A stretch of DNA of 64,000 bases from Winogradskyella sp. (GTDB taxonomy: Bacteria > Bacteroidota > Bacteroidia > Flavobacteriales > Flavobacteriaceae), in contig NZ_JABSSU010000006.1 of the NCBI RefSeq assembly GCF_013213835.1, positions 186,001 to 250,000 of the forward strand, in the 5' to 3' direction. Shown one piece after another: positions 9,834 through 17,622 of this stretch; position 1 is the first letter of the stretch, and the number at the start of each line of letters is the position of its first letter. The notes under the pieces were generated by a model, which ran no database searches, had not been told where the DNA came from, and saw only the letters and a program-made list of their open reading frames with translations. A program made the position numbers and the translations under genes.

Positions 9834-10673
9834 ATGAAAAAAATCTTTATACGTGTTTTAACGCTATTGTGCATAATCACAGTATCTTGTAAGGAGAATA
9901 CCAAAGAAACAGAAAAGCCTCAAGAAGAAGTTCAACCACTAGAGATAAAAGTGAAAGGCGAAGAGGTTATCTATGCAACTGACTCAACAAGTTTAAAAGG
10001 CTATATCGCATACGATGAAAATAGTACGCTAAAAAAACCAGCAATACTTATTGTACATGAATGGTGGGGACATAATAATTATGTAAGAGAGCGTGCAGAT
10101 ATGTTGGCTAATTTAGGTTATACAGCTATGGCTGTGGATATGTATGGTGACGGTAAATTGGCGAATCATCCGTCTGATGCTGGTAAATTTGCGAGAAGCG
10201 TTTTTGCCAACTTACCAGAAGCTAAAGCAAGATTTAATGCCGCTAAAACGTTGTTAATCAATCACGAATCTGTGGATGCTAATAAAATAGCCGCCATAGG
10301 CTATTGTTTTGGCGGTAGTGTTGTTCTCACAATGGCAAATAGTGGTGAAGATTTAGATGCGGTAGCAGCATTTCACAGTGGTATAACTTTACCAGTAATG
10401 CCTAATGACCAATTAAAAGCACGCGTATTGGTATGTAATGGCGCTGATGATGGCTTTATTAGTCCTGAATCTATAACGGCATATACAAAAGCAATGGATT
10501 CTATTGGTGCCAAATATGAGTACATCTCCTATCCTGGGGCAAAACATGGCTTTACCTCAAAGGAAGCGGATGAAAATGGGAAGAAATTTAATTTACCATT
10601 GGCTTACAATGCAGAAGCTGATGGTAAGTCATGGCAAGCATTACAAGACATGCTAAAGGAAGTGTTTCAATAG
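9834..10673 (+). CDS. Dienelactone hydrolase family lipoprotein
   Basis: 279 residues. The N-terminus (MKKIFIRVLTLLCIITVSC) is a lipoprotein signal with Cys about residue 19, so the protein is probably anchored in an envelope membrane. The alpha/beta-hydrolase domain has the DLH nucleophile motif GYCFGGS (Cys), the acid in NGADDGF and the His in PGAKHGF, a Cys-Asp-His triad as in carboxymethylenebutenolidase. Physiological substrate unknown; homologues in Bacteroidota are general secreted esterase/lactonase-like enzymes. It has its own upstream space, with a -7-like TATCTTTA at 9803-9810, and sits after the terminator of the previous cluster, so it appears monocistronic. Confidence 0.88.
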   Translation: MKKIFIRVLTLLCIITVSCKENTKETEKPQEEVQPLEIKVKGEEVIYATDSTSLKGYIAYDENSTLKKPAILIVHEWWGHNNYVRERADMLANLGYTAMAVDMYGDGKLANHPSDAGKFARSVFANLPEAKARFNAAKTLLINHESVDANKIAAIGYCFGGSVVLTMANSGEDLDAVAAFHSGITLPVMPNDQLKARVLVCNGADDGFISPESITAYTKAMDSIGAKYEYISYPGAKHGFTSKEADENGKKFNLPLAYNAEADGKSWQALQDMLKEVFQ

Positions 10674-11012
10674 AGATTGCATAGGCTAATATAAGCCACG
10701 ATAGATAATTTATAATTAATTCTAAAAAGAAATAGACAATCCTTTGAGATACATGATTTTTAAATAATTCATCTAAAATGAAAGTATTATCCTTATCCGT
10801 AAAGGTAAAATGGACGCAGTAACAAGCTTATAACATCTGTTACAATAGTAAGATTCTTTATGTTTAACTATTATTGCATATATATTAAACACCTGAAAAC
10901 CAATGATTTTAGAGCGCGTTTATGTTGTTTAAGTACCCAAATTTTCGTATCTTAAATGTTTTAAATCATTGGTGTTACTTTTCGGTAACACTTGTGGGGT
11001 ATTTTGACTAAG
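10674..11012 (+). promoter_or_regulatory. Regulatory intergenic region upstream of the sigma-54 activator, with nested inverted repeats
   Basis: 339 bases without a gene. The last 110 bases hold a 10-base inverted repeat, CCAATGATTT (10900-10909) with AAATCATTGG (10963-10972), and directly after it a second one, GTGTTAC (10972-10978) with GTAACAC (10985-10991), loop of six. A weak Bacteroidota-type promoter (TTG 10925-10927, TATCTT 10948-10953, 20-base spacer) lies between the arms of the first repeat. A smaller dyad TAACA-TC-TGTTA is at 10831-10842. They may be operators for the activator itself or a leader structure; the sequence alone does not decide. Confidence 0.5.
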
Positions 11013-14000
11013 ATGAGCGATATATCTTACCTTGTTAAATCTGCTAATATTCTTTTAATATCTGATGGTAGAGCAGATTCTCTTGACTATTCTGAACTTC
11101 TAATTAAAGAAAGATTCAAAGTAACAAGTGCGTTTGACAGCAACATTGTATTAAATGAACTACATAACAAAAAGGTTGATTTACTTCTTATTGATTGCGA
11201 TGATTCAATAAAAACACAGGTTAAGCTTTTGAAACGTATTCGTTCTCATAATGAGTATCGAGATATTCCGATCATTATTATTTGTGAGTCTATTGAAGAT
11301 CAAATGCTAAAGGGTGTTTTTAATTTAGGTAGTCATATTGACTATATCATAAAACCTGTTGTAAATGAAGAATTACTTTTTAGAATAAATACACAAATCG
11401 AGGGATATCGTAGCCAAGTTGCTGTGCAAGTGCAAAAGGAGCAAGTAGAACGGCTTTTAGAAAAAGCTGTACTTAACCTAAGGCGAAGCGAGGCTTATAG
11501 TGATAGTTTACTAAAATTTAGAATGGTACTTGAAGAGATGCCTGTTCTGGTTGACGCTTTAGATGAAAAAGGACGTATCGTTTTTTGGAATCAGGCGTGT
11601 GTTTCTGTGACTGGTTATAGTCAACAAGAAATGATTAATAATCCAAATTCATTTGAAATTCTATATCCAGATGAAGCTTATCGTAATGACTTATTTAAAA
11701 CCTTTGAGAAGAATCCAAATTTAAGAGAATACGAGCTGGTACTTACAACAAAGAAAGGTAAAGAAAGAATAATTTCTTGGACAAATATTTCAAGCTTTGC
11801 GCCAATTCCTGGTTGGTCTACATGGGCAGTAGGTATTGATGTGACAGAACGTAGAAAAGCTGAGGCCATTTTGTTCGAATCTAAAAAAGCTTTAGAATTA
11901 TCTAATAAAAAAATCGAACGCGCTTATGAAGATGTAGAAAAGCATAAGGATTTATTGCAAAAAAGATTTGATAAAAAGACGGTAGAGCTTCAAAAGAGTC
12001 AAGTAATTATAGACACTTCTACAGAGACAATAATTAATACGGATTTAGAAGGGAAGATTATTTATTGGAATAGTGCAGCTCAAAATCTCTATGGTTATAC
12101 TTCAAAAGAAGCCATAGGGAAGCATGTAAGTATGCTCTACAAAGAACAAGACTTGCCAAAATTAGAGTCTATGATATCTAATCTGATGGCAGGAGAAGAC
12201 ATACGTAATGTAGAATTAACTTGCCTAGATAAAAATAAAGATGAAAAAACCATCCTAATGTCGTTAACATCCATTAAAGACGGTAAAGGTGAAGTTTCAG
12301 AATTAGTTGGATTTTCAAAGGATATAAGTAAAAGAAAAAAAATACAGAACGACCTTAATAGATTGAATCTATTATTTGAAGATACTAGTCAAACTGCAAA
12401 AGTTGGGGGTTGGGAAATAGACTTAGAAAATGATAATATAACCTTAACACAGCAAACCTATGATATTTACGAGTTACCATATGGTCAATTGCCGAGTATA
12501 GAAGAAGGTATCTCTTATTATCATCCCGATCATCGTCAAAAAGTTAGTGATGCCGTTAATAATGCAATAGCACATAACATACCTTATGATTTAGAGGTAA
12601 AACTGATCACTGCTAAGAACAATGAAATATGGGTACATACTAAAGGAAACCCAATAGTTAAAGATGGAAAAGTTGTACGATTATATGGTTCTATTCAAGA
12701 TATCACAGAAAACAAAAACATTCAATTAGAGCTAAAAAAATCTCAAGAAATAGCGAGTTTAGGTAGTTGGTATTTAGATTATAAAACAGGGAACATCACA
12801 TGGTCAGAAGAACTGTATAAGATGTATGGCTTTGATCCTGATAAACCTATTCCGCCATTAGAGGAACATGCGAAATTTTTAGAATCTGAAAGTTGGAAAT
12901 TACTAAACTCATGCATAGATAAAACTGCAAAAACTGGTGAACCGTATTCCATCGAATTAAAAACGATAAAAAATAAAGGTAGTTGGCAATGGATGTATGC
13001 TCAAGGGGAAGCTATTTTAAATGGCAATGACGATATTGTTGGTTTAAGAGGTATTGCTCAAGATATTACCAATCAAAAACTAACTGAGTTGGCATTACGA
13101 CAAAGTGAAAAGCGTTTTACAAATATGGCTTCAAATCTTGTTGGTGCAATATTTCAGTATGTGTTGCACTCTGATGGTACCGATGCTGTAATGTACATGA
13201 GTCCGAGTTGTTATGATTTATGGGAGGTTGATGCTGAGACTGTCGTTAAAGACGCGAAGATTTTATGGGATATGGTGCACCCAGATGATCTCAAACCTAT
13301 GTATGAATCTGTTTTGAAATCTGCTAGGAATTTAGATCCTTGGGATTTTCAATGGCGAATAACAACACCTTCAGGTAAACAAAAATGGTTAGAAGCGGCT
13401 GGGCGTCCAGAGAAAATGGAAAACGGTGATACAATGTGGGATAGCCTTATTTTAGATGTTACCAGACGTAAAGTAGCAGAAACTGATCTTAAAATTGAAA
13501 AAGAAAAAGTAGAGCGCAGTGAAAAAATGCTAAAAGAAGCACTAGAGCAGGTTACTGAACTTAAAAATAAATATCAAAAAGAAAATATTTATTTAAAAGA
13601 GGAGATTGATCTCGCTTATAATTATCAAGACCTTATTTATGTAAGTAATGAGATTTCTGACGTTTTAAATCAGGTTGATATGGTAGCAGGTACAAATGCT
13701 ACAGTATTACTACATGGTGAGACAGGCACAGGTAAGGAGATTATTGCAAGAGCTATTCATAGTAATAGTTTAAAAAGTAAAAACCCACTAATTAAGGTGA
13801 ATTGTGCTGCAATTCCACAAGAATTGATTGAAAGTGAGTTGTTTGGTCATAAAAAAGGCTCTTTTACTGGTGCGATTAATAATAGAATAGGGAAGTTTGA
13901 GTTGGCTAATGGCGGTACAATATTTTTAGATGAAATAGGTGAGTTGCCAATAGAGATGCAACCCAAGTTGTTGAGAGTATTACAAGAAGGTGAGATTGAA

Positions 14001-14564
14001 CCTGTAGGAGGTTCTCAGACAGTAAAGGTAGATGTGCGTGTTATAGCAGCTACAAACAGAAACTTACTTGATGAAATTGAGAAAGGTAACTTTAGAGAAG
14101 ATTTATTTTTTAGATTAAATGTATTCCCAATTAATATTCCACCATTAAGAGAACGTCAAAATGATATTCCTGTGCTTATTAATCATTTTGTCTCAAAATT
14201 TTCTAGTAAGTATAGGAAAGAAATAAAGCATATCCTTAAGGAGGATCTTGAGTCAATGATAAATTACGATTGGCCCGGAAACGTCAGAGAGTTAGAGAAT
14301 TTAATTGAAAGGTCAATTATCGTTTCTAAAGGGGACAATATATCATTTAATTTGGGGACAAATCCACCAAATGGGTTTCAAAGACGAGAATTAAAATCTA
14401 TCGGAAGAACATTAGATGATGTGCAGCGCGAACATATTTTTAGAACTTTAAAAAGTGCTAATTGGAAGATTACTGGTACTGATGGTGCTGCAAAAATTTT
14501 AGATCTAAAACCAAGCACGCTTCGTGATCGAATGAAAAAGCTAAATATAAGTAAACCAAACTAA
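11013..14564 (+). CDS. Sigma-54-dependent activator with receiver and five PAS domains
   Basis: 1183 residues from ATG 11013 (the frame extends to TTG 10992, but that lies in the inverted repeat). Order: receiver domain (1-125; phospho-acceptor Asp in LLLIDCD, Lys in IIKPV), coiled coil, PAS domains at roughly 160-280, 325-440, 450-565, 570-690 and 700-825, a second coiled coil (825-865), an AAA+ sigma-54 interaction domain (865-1100) and a Fis-type helix-turn-helix at the C-terminus. Walker A is GETGTGKE near 901; the sigma-54 contact loop reads GSFTGA (near 949) in place of the usual GAFTGA; Walker B is FLDEIGE. It should remodel RNA polymerase-sigma-54 in response to phosphorylation and/or PAS ligands. 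Five PAS domains plus a receiver on one activator is an unusually large sensory part. The likely target is the kinase-regulator pair downstream. Confidence 0.92.
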   Translation: MSDISYLVKSANILLISDGRADSLDYSELLIKERFKVTSAFDSNIVLNELHNKKVDLLLIDCDDSIKTQVKLLKRIRSHNEYRDIPIIIICESIEDQMLKGVFNLGSHIDYIIKPVVNEELLFRINTQIEGYRSQVAVQVQKEQVERLLEKAVLNLRRSEAYSDSLLKFRMVLEEMPVLVDALDEKGRIVFWNQACVSVTGYSQQEMINNPNSFEILYPDEAYRNDLFKTFEKNPNLREYELVLTTKKGKERIISWTNISSFAPIPGWSTWAVGIDVTERRKAEAILFESKKALELSNKKIERAYEDVEKHKDLLQKRFDKKTVELQKSQVIIDTSTETIINTDLEGKIIYWNSAAQNLYGYTSKEAIGKHVSMLYKEQDLPKLESMISNLMAGEDIRNVELTCLDKNKDEKTILMSLTSIKDGKGEVSELVGFSKDISKRKKIQNDLNRLNLLFEDTSQTAKVGGWEIDLENDNITLTQQTYDIYELPYGQLPSIEEGISYYHPDHRQKVSDAVNNAIAHNIPYDLEVKLITAKNNEIWVHTKGNPIVKDGKVVRLYGSIQDITENKNIQLELKKSQEIASLGSWYLDYKTGNITWSEELYKMYGFDPDKPIPPLEEHAKFLESESWKLLNSCIDKTAKTGEPYSIELKTIKNKGSWQWMYAQGEAILNGNDDIVGLRGIAQDITNQKLTELALRQSEKRFTNMASNLVGAIFQYVLHSDGTDAVMYMSPSCYDLWEVDAETVVKDAKILWDMVHPDDLKPMYESVLKSARNLDPWDFQWRITTPSGKQKWLEAAGRPEKMENGDTMWDSLILDVTRRKVAETDLKIEKEKVERSEKMLKEALEQVTELKNKYQKENIYLKEEIDLAYNYQDLIYVSNEISDVLNQVDMVAGTNATVLLHGETGTGKEIIARAIHSNSLKSKNPLIKVNCAAIPQELIESELFGHKKGSFTGAINNRIGKFELANGGTIFLDEIGELPIEMQPKLLRVLQEGEIEPVGGSQTVKVDVRVIAATNRNLLDEIEKGNFREDLFFRLNVFPINIPPLRERQNDIPVLINHFVSKFSSKYRKEIKHILKEDLESMINYDWPGNVRELENLIERSIIVSKGDNISFNLGTNPPNGFQRRELKSIGRTLDDVQREHIFRTLKSANWKITGTDGAAKILDLKPSTLRDRMKKLNISKPN

Positions 14565-14618
14565 CGGAATACCGTCATTTAGGTTTATTGCTTTCCAAAA
14601 GGTAACGGTATACCGTTA
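14562..14618. promoter_or_regulatory. Two copies of a 16-base palindrome, probable activator binding sites
   Basis: TAACGGTATACCGTTA at 14603-14618 is a perfect palindrome. TAACGGAATACCGTCA at 14562-14577 differs at two positions and starts in the activator's own stop codon. The copies are 41 bases apart, close to four helical turns, so they lie on the same face of DNA. They are about 90-145 bases upstream of the -24/-12-like promoter, where enhancer sites for Fis-type sigma-54 activators usually lie. Binding by the adjacent activator is inferred. Confidence 0.6.
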
Positions 14619-14651
14619 GTTAATTTCACTAAGTCTTAAACATAGGTATTT

Positions 14652-14680
14652 TTTAAAACACTGACAAACAGTGTTTTAAA
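14652..14680. repeat. 12-base perfect inverted repeat with 5-base loop
   Basis: TTTAAAACACTG (14652-14663) pairs with CAGTGTTTTAAA (14669-14680) around ACAAA. It has no T tract after it, so it is a poor intrinsic terminator; it lies between the 16-base palindromes and the -24/-12-like promoter and may be another protein site or a terminator of the activator mRNA. Confidence 0.6.
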
Positions 14681-14706
14681 TTCGTATTGATGACATTTTT
14701 TTAATT

Positions 14707-14722
14707 TTGGCACACCATTGGC
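14707..14722 (+). promoter_or_regulatory. Candidate sigma-54 (-24/-12) promoter
   Basis: TTGGCAC (14707-14713), four bases, then TTGG with C at 14722. The consensus is TTGGCAC-N4-TTGC, so the -24 element is exact and the -12 element differs by one base or has one extra base of spacing. It lies 39 bases upstream of the kinase start and directly after a sigma-54 activator gene, which makes chance less likely. Not proven. Confidence 0.55.
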
Positions 14723-14760
14723 TATATAATTAACGTTTAAAACTTTTAAATTATATAGGT

Positions 14761-16224
14761 ATGGAAGCAATAACAGAAATATGGCAATCTAATCAACAAG
14801 ATCAAGTTGTAGCAGCATTAAATACCTGCGCGATGGTTTCTATAACCGATACAGCAGGTAACATCATCTTTGTAAATGATAAATTTTGTGAGATCTCTGG
14901 TTATGAAGAAGAAGAATTGATTGGCAAGAACCACAGAATGTTTAAATCAGGGTTGCATCCAGATAGTATTTACGAAAATCTATGGAAAACCATAAGCTCT
15001 GGTAAAGTATGGACAGGAGAAATTTGTAATAAAACAAAAAGTGGTGGTCTTGTTTGGTTTACAGCTACTATTGTTCCTTTTAAAGATGAGTTTGGTATAA
15101 TAGAAAAATATGTTGCAATTAGAAGTAATATATCAGAACTAAAAGCAAAAGAAGAGGAGTTAGAATATTCAAAATTAAGCTTTAAGCAGCTTTTTAATTT
15201 AGCCCCAGACGCCTATCTCGTTTGTAATAACGAAGGACTTATTCTAAACTGTAACCAAGCAACTGAAGAACTTACTGGTTATTCACAAAAGGAATTGTTG
15301 TTCAAAAATATTTTTGATATAAATCTTATCACTAAAAGAAGTAAGGTTTTATTTAAAAAGTCACTCGAAAGTTCATCGGCTGGTCAAGATAAAACTGAAC
15401 TACAGATTGTTTCTAAATCCGGGAAGAAGGTAACACTAGAAGTGGCCTCTCATAAAATAGACCTTAATAATAGAAAGGTTGTTTTAAGTATTGGTAGAGA
15501 TATTACGCAACGTAATAAAATATTGCAAGAATTAAATGTAAAAACACTTGATTTAGAGGTGTTTATATATAGAGCGAGTCATGAAATGAAAGCGCCGTTT
15601 ACTACAATTGAAGGATTGCTTAATTTATTGAAAGAAGAAAAGAGTAGTGTTGGTACTGATGCAATAATTAAGATGATGGAATTCACATTGAAGAATGGTA
15701 AGTCAATGTTAGATAATCTAAATTCAGTTAGAACAATCCTTAAAGGAGATTTAGAAAGAGAAGTTGTAGACTTAAAAAACTTGGTAACACAAATCATTTA
15801 TGATCTCAGCTATATGGATAATTATGAAGAAGTAAATTTTGAAGTGGATATTCCAACAAATTTTAAACTGTTTGGCAATTCATTTCTGTTAAAATCAGTA
15901 TTTCTAAATCTTATTCAGAATTCAATAAAATATAACATACCTAAAACTGATGGTAAAAGTCCAAACGTAAAAATCACAGCATTTAAAGTTGGTAATACGG
16001 CTGTAGCTCATGTCATAGATAATGGATTGGGTATAAAACCAGATGAACAAGATAAAGTATTTGATCTTTATTATAGAAGTAATTACCGTAAGGAAGGATG
16101 CGGACTAGGGTTATATATAACTAAAAATGCTGTTGAAAGATTAGGTGGTCAAATAGATTTAACCTCTTTTCAGAATCAGTTCACAAAATTTGAAATAAAG
16201 ATTCCATTAGTATCACAATCATGA
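14761..16224 (+). CDS. PAS-PAS sensor histidine kinase, soluble
   Basis: 487 residues, no membrane segment. PAS1 (about 18-130; GNIIFVNDKFCEISGY) and PAS2 (about 145-255; NCNQATEELTGYSQKEL) each precede a C-terminal PAC-like segment. The dimerisation/phospho-acceptor helix has YRASHEMKAPF with His near 274. The ATPase domain has the N box (NLIQNSIKYN), G1 (VIDNGLGI) and G2 (GCGLGLYI). It is preceded by a -24/-12-like promoter and overlaps the response regulator gene by ATGA, so the two are translationally coupled partners. The signal is unknown; PAS domains may bind haem, flavin or small metabolites, but no diagnostic residue is evident. Confidence 0.92.
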   Translation: MEAITEIWQSNQQDQVVAALNTCAMVSITDTAGNIIFVNDKFCEISGYEEEELIGKNHRMFKSGLHPDSIYENLWKTISSGKVWTGEICNKTKSGGLVWFTATIVPFKDEFGIIEKYVAIRSNISELKAKEEELEYSKLSFKQLFNLAPDAYLVCNNEGLILNCNQATEELTGYSQKELLFKNIFDINLITKRSKVLFKKSLESSSAGQDKTELQIVSKSGKKVTLEVASHKIDLNNRKVVLSIGRDITQRNKILQELNVKTLDLEVFIYRASHEMKAPFTTIEGLLNLLKEEKSSVGTDAIIKMMEFTLKNGKSMLDNLNSVRTILKGDLEREVVDLKNLVTQIIYDLSYMDNYEEVNFEVDIPTNFKLFGNSFLLKSVFLNLIQNSIKYNIPKTDGKSPNVKITAFKVGNTAVAHVIDNGLGIKPDEQDKVFDLYYRSNYRKEGCGLGLYITKNAVERLGGQIDLTSFQNQFTKFEIKIPLVSQS

Positions 16225-16655
16225 AAACTAATATCGTAACATATCTCGTTGATGATAGTCGAATAGATCTTTTTATTAACCAAAAAGTGCTTTCAAATTA
16301 TAGCAAAGATCTCAAGACTAAAGCATTTCAATCACCAGTTGATGCTCTTGAATATTTTAGGTCTAACCTTGACCAAATTAATAATAGGAGTCAAGATTAT
16401 AAACAAATAATATTGATAGACGTAAATATGCCAGTCATTAAAGGTTTTGAGTTTTTAAATGCTCTTATTCATTTGGATAATTTTAAAGAAAACGTATTCA
16501 ATATTTATTTTTTATCATCTTCGATTAATAGTGAAGATATTAATAAAGCAATGAGTATGAATAACTGTAATGGCTATTTAAATAAACCTTTAACAAAAGA
16601 TTTATTTAAGGAGATATTAAGTCGTAATGAAACACCACATCAATGCAAAGCATAG
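16221..16655 (+). CDS. Single-domain response regulator
   Basis: 144 residues consisting of one receiver domain: acidic pocket YLVDDSRID, phospho-acceptor Asp about residue 67 in LIDVNMP, Thr/Ser switch in FLSSS, Lys in LNKPL. No DNA-binding or enzymatic output domain, so it probably acts as a phosphate relay or by protein contact, as the family's CheY-like members do. Its start overlaps the kinase stop by four bases (ATGA). Whether it passes phosphate to the receiver of the activator at 11013 is an open possibility. Confidence 0.9.
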   Translation: MKTNIVTYLVDDSRIDLFINQKVLSNYSKDLKTKAFQSPVDALEYFRSNLDQINNRSQDYKQIILIDVNMPVIKGFEFLNALIHLDNFKENVFNIYFLSSSINSEDINKAMSMNNCNGYLNKPLTKDLFKEILSRNETPHQCKA

Positions 16656-16807
16656 AAATTAATAAAAGTGTTAAGCCTCTCAATTACCATGATTTGATTT
16701 TATATTTAATTTAATGATGTGTGATAATTAAGAACTAAAATATGTCACGATATTAGTTTTCTTGATTTAGGTTAACTTAAGGAAACTTATAGTTATTTAA
16801 ATTTACA

Positions 16808-16901
16808 TTGTCTAGAAAATACTTCTTATAAGCGGTATAAAAATTAGTATGGGATTATTAGACAATTTTAAAAGAGCATATTTGGGATATGCTCTTTTTT
16901 T
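16808..16901 (+). ncRNA. Repeated small RNA element, copy 1
   Basis: A -7-like box TAAATTTA (16798-16805) is followed three bases later by TGTCTA. TTGTCTA (16808-16814) pairs with TAGACAA (16859-16865); inside it ATACT pairs with AGTAT and TTATA with TATAA, presenting an AGCGG apical loop. The 3' end is an intrinsic terminator: AAAGAGCATAT (16871-16881), loop TTGGG, ATATGCTCTTT (16887-16897), then T tract. Sequence and spacing recur in two more copies. Transcription is inferred. It might belong to a known flavobacterial RNA family such as Flavo-1, which I cannot check here. Confidence 0.7.
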
Positions 16902-16979
16902 ATTTTTAAATTTCATCAATAAAATATGTGAAATTGACATAGGTCAATTTTTTAATGAATAATGTTAAATATCTTTACA

Positions 16980-17070
16980 TTGTCTATAAAATACTTTTTA
17001 AGCGGTATAAAAATTAGTATGGGATTATTAGACAAATTAAAAAAGAGCATATTAGGGATATGCTCTTTTT
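16980..17070 (+). ncRNA. Repeated small RNA element, copy 2
   Basis: The same layout as copy 1: -7-like TATCTTTA (16970-16977), three bases, TGTCTA; closing helix TTGTCTA (16980-16986) with TAGACAA (17029-17035); AGCGG loop; terminator AAAGAGCATAT (17042-17052), loop TAGGG, ATATGCTCTTT (17058-17068). The terminator stem is identical to copy 1 while the loop differs by one base, and the bases between copies are unrelated, so the unit itself is under constraint or recently duplicated. Confidence 0.7.
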
Positions 17071-17361
17071 CTTTTTAAAATAGGCTGTTTTCGTTTTCCT
17101 GTATAGCGATATTTGTTTTTCTAGCCAAATACTGAAGAAACTTATTAGTTTTAAAATTTAGATGTTTAATTAAACACTTTATCAAAAAGCTTAAACTATA
17201 AATTGTCTTCTAGATCGTAAATTACTTGTAAAATGTATTCCTTCATTAGTTGTGAGAGGTAGAAAGTTGATTTATCTTAAACTTTATTCAGAAAATACCT
17301 GAATTTTATTTTTTATTGATATATGTTAAGATTTTCTTGGATAAAGAAATATATCTTTAGA

Positions 17362-17456
17362 GTGTCTATAAAATACTTTTATAAGCGGTATAAAAATAGT
17401 ATGGGATTATTAGACAATTTATAAAAGAGCATATTTGGGATATGCTCTTTTTTTAT
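17362..17456 (+). ncRNA. Repeated small RNA element, copy 3
   Basis: -7-like TATCTTTA (17352-17359), three bases, TGTCTA (17363-17368) pairing with TAGACA (17411-17416). The inner hairpin is the longest of the three: TTTATA with TATAAA around AGCGG, extended by ATACT/AGTAT. Terminator AAAGAGCATAT (17424-17434), loop TTGGG, ATATGCTCTTT (17440-17450), T tract. It lies about 290 bases after copy 2 and 120 before the convergent dnaN terminator. Confidence 0.7.
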
Positions 17457-17575
17457 TTTTCATTTTGACCTGTAAATTTTAATTGTAAAGTGAAGCGCAC
17501 AAATGATATAAGATGAGTCCTGACACCTAAAGCTTAGGCGAAAAAGTTTTTTAACCTAATTAGCACCAATAAAAA

Positions 17576-17598
17576 AAACCAGCAGAAACTGCTGGTTT
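17576..17598 (-). terminator. Intrinsic terminator of dnaN
   Basis: On the minus strand AAACCAGCAG (17598-17589) pairs with CTGCTGGTTT (17585-17576) around a three-base loop and is followed by a run of T (plus-strand A run 17571-17578). Confidence 0.85.
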
Positions 17599-17622
17599 AT
17601 AATATAAACAAGACTTTTTTGA

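Larger units (their letters stand above)
16656..17622. other. Gene-free interval of about 970 bases carrying three repeated RNA elements
   Basis: No credible protein gene. The interval holds three copies of a conserved element of about 95 bases (16808-16901, 16980-17070, 17362-17456), described separately, and the dnaN terminator at its right end. The stretches between the copies (16656-16797, 17071-17351, 17457-17575) are AT-rich; I see nothing further in them except a short dyad CCTAA-AGC-TTAGG at 17526-17538. Confidence 0.75.

Noticed and set aside
16798..17456. Sigma-54-controlled redundant RNAs of the Qrr type
   Set aside because: No TGGCAC-N5-TTGC element occurs upstream of any copy; each has a vegetative -7-like box instead.
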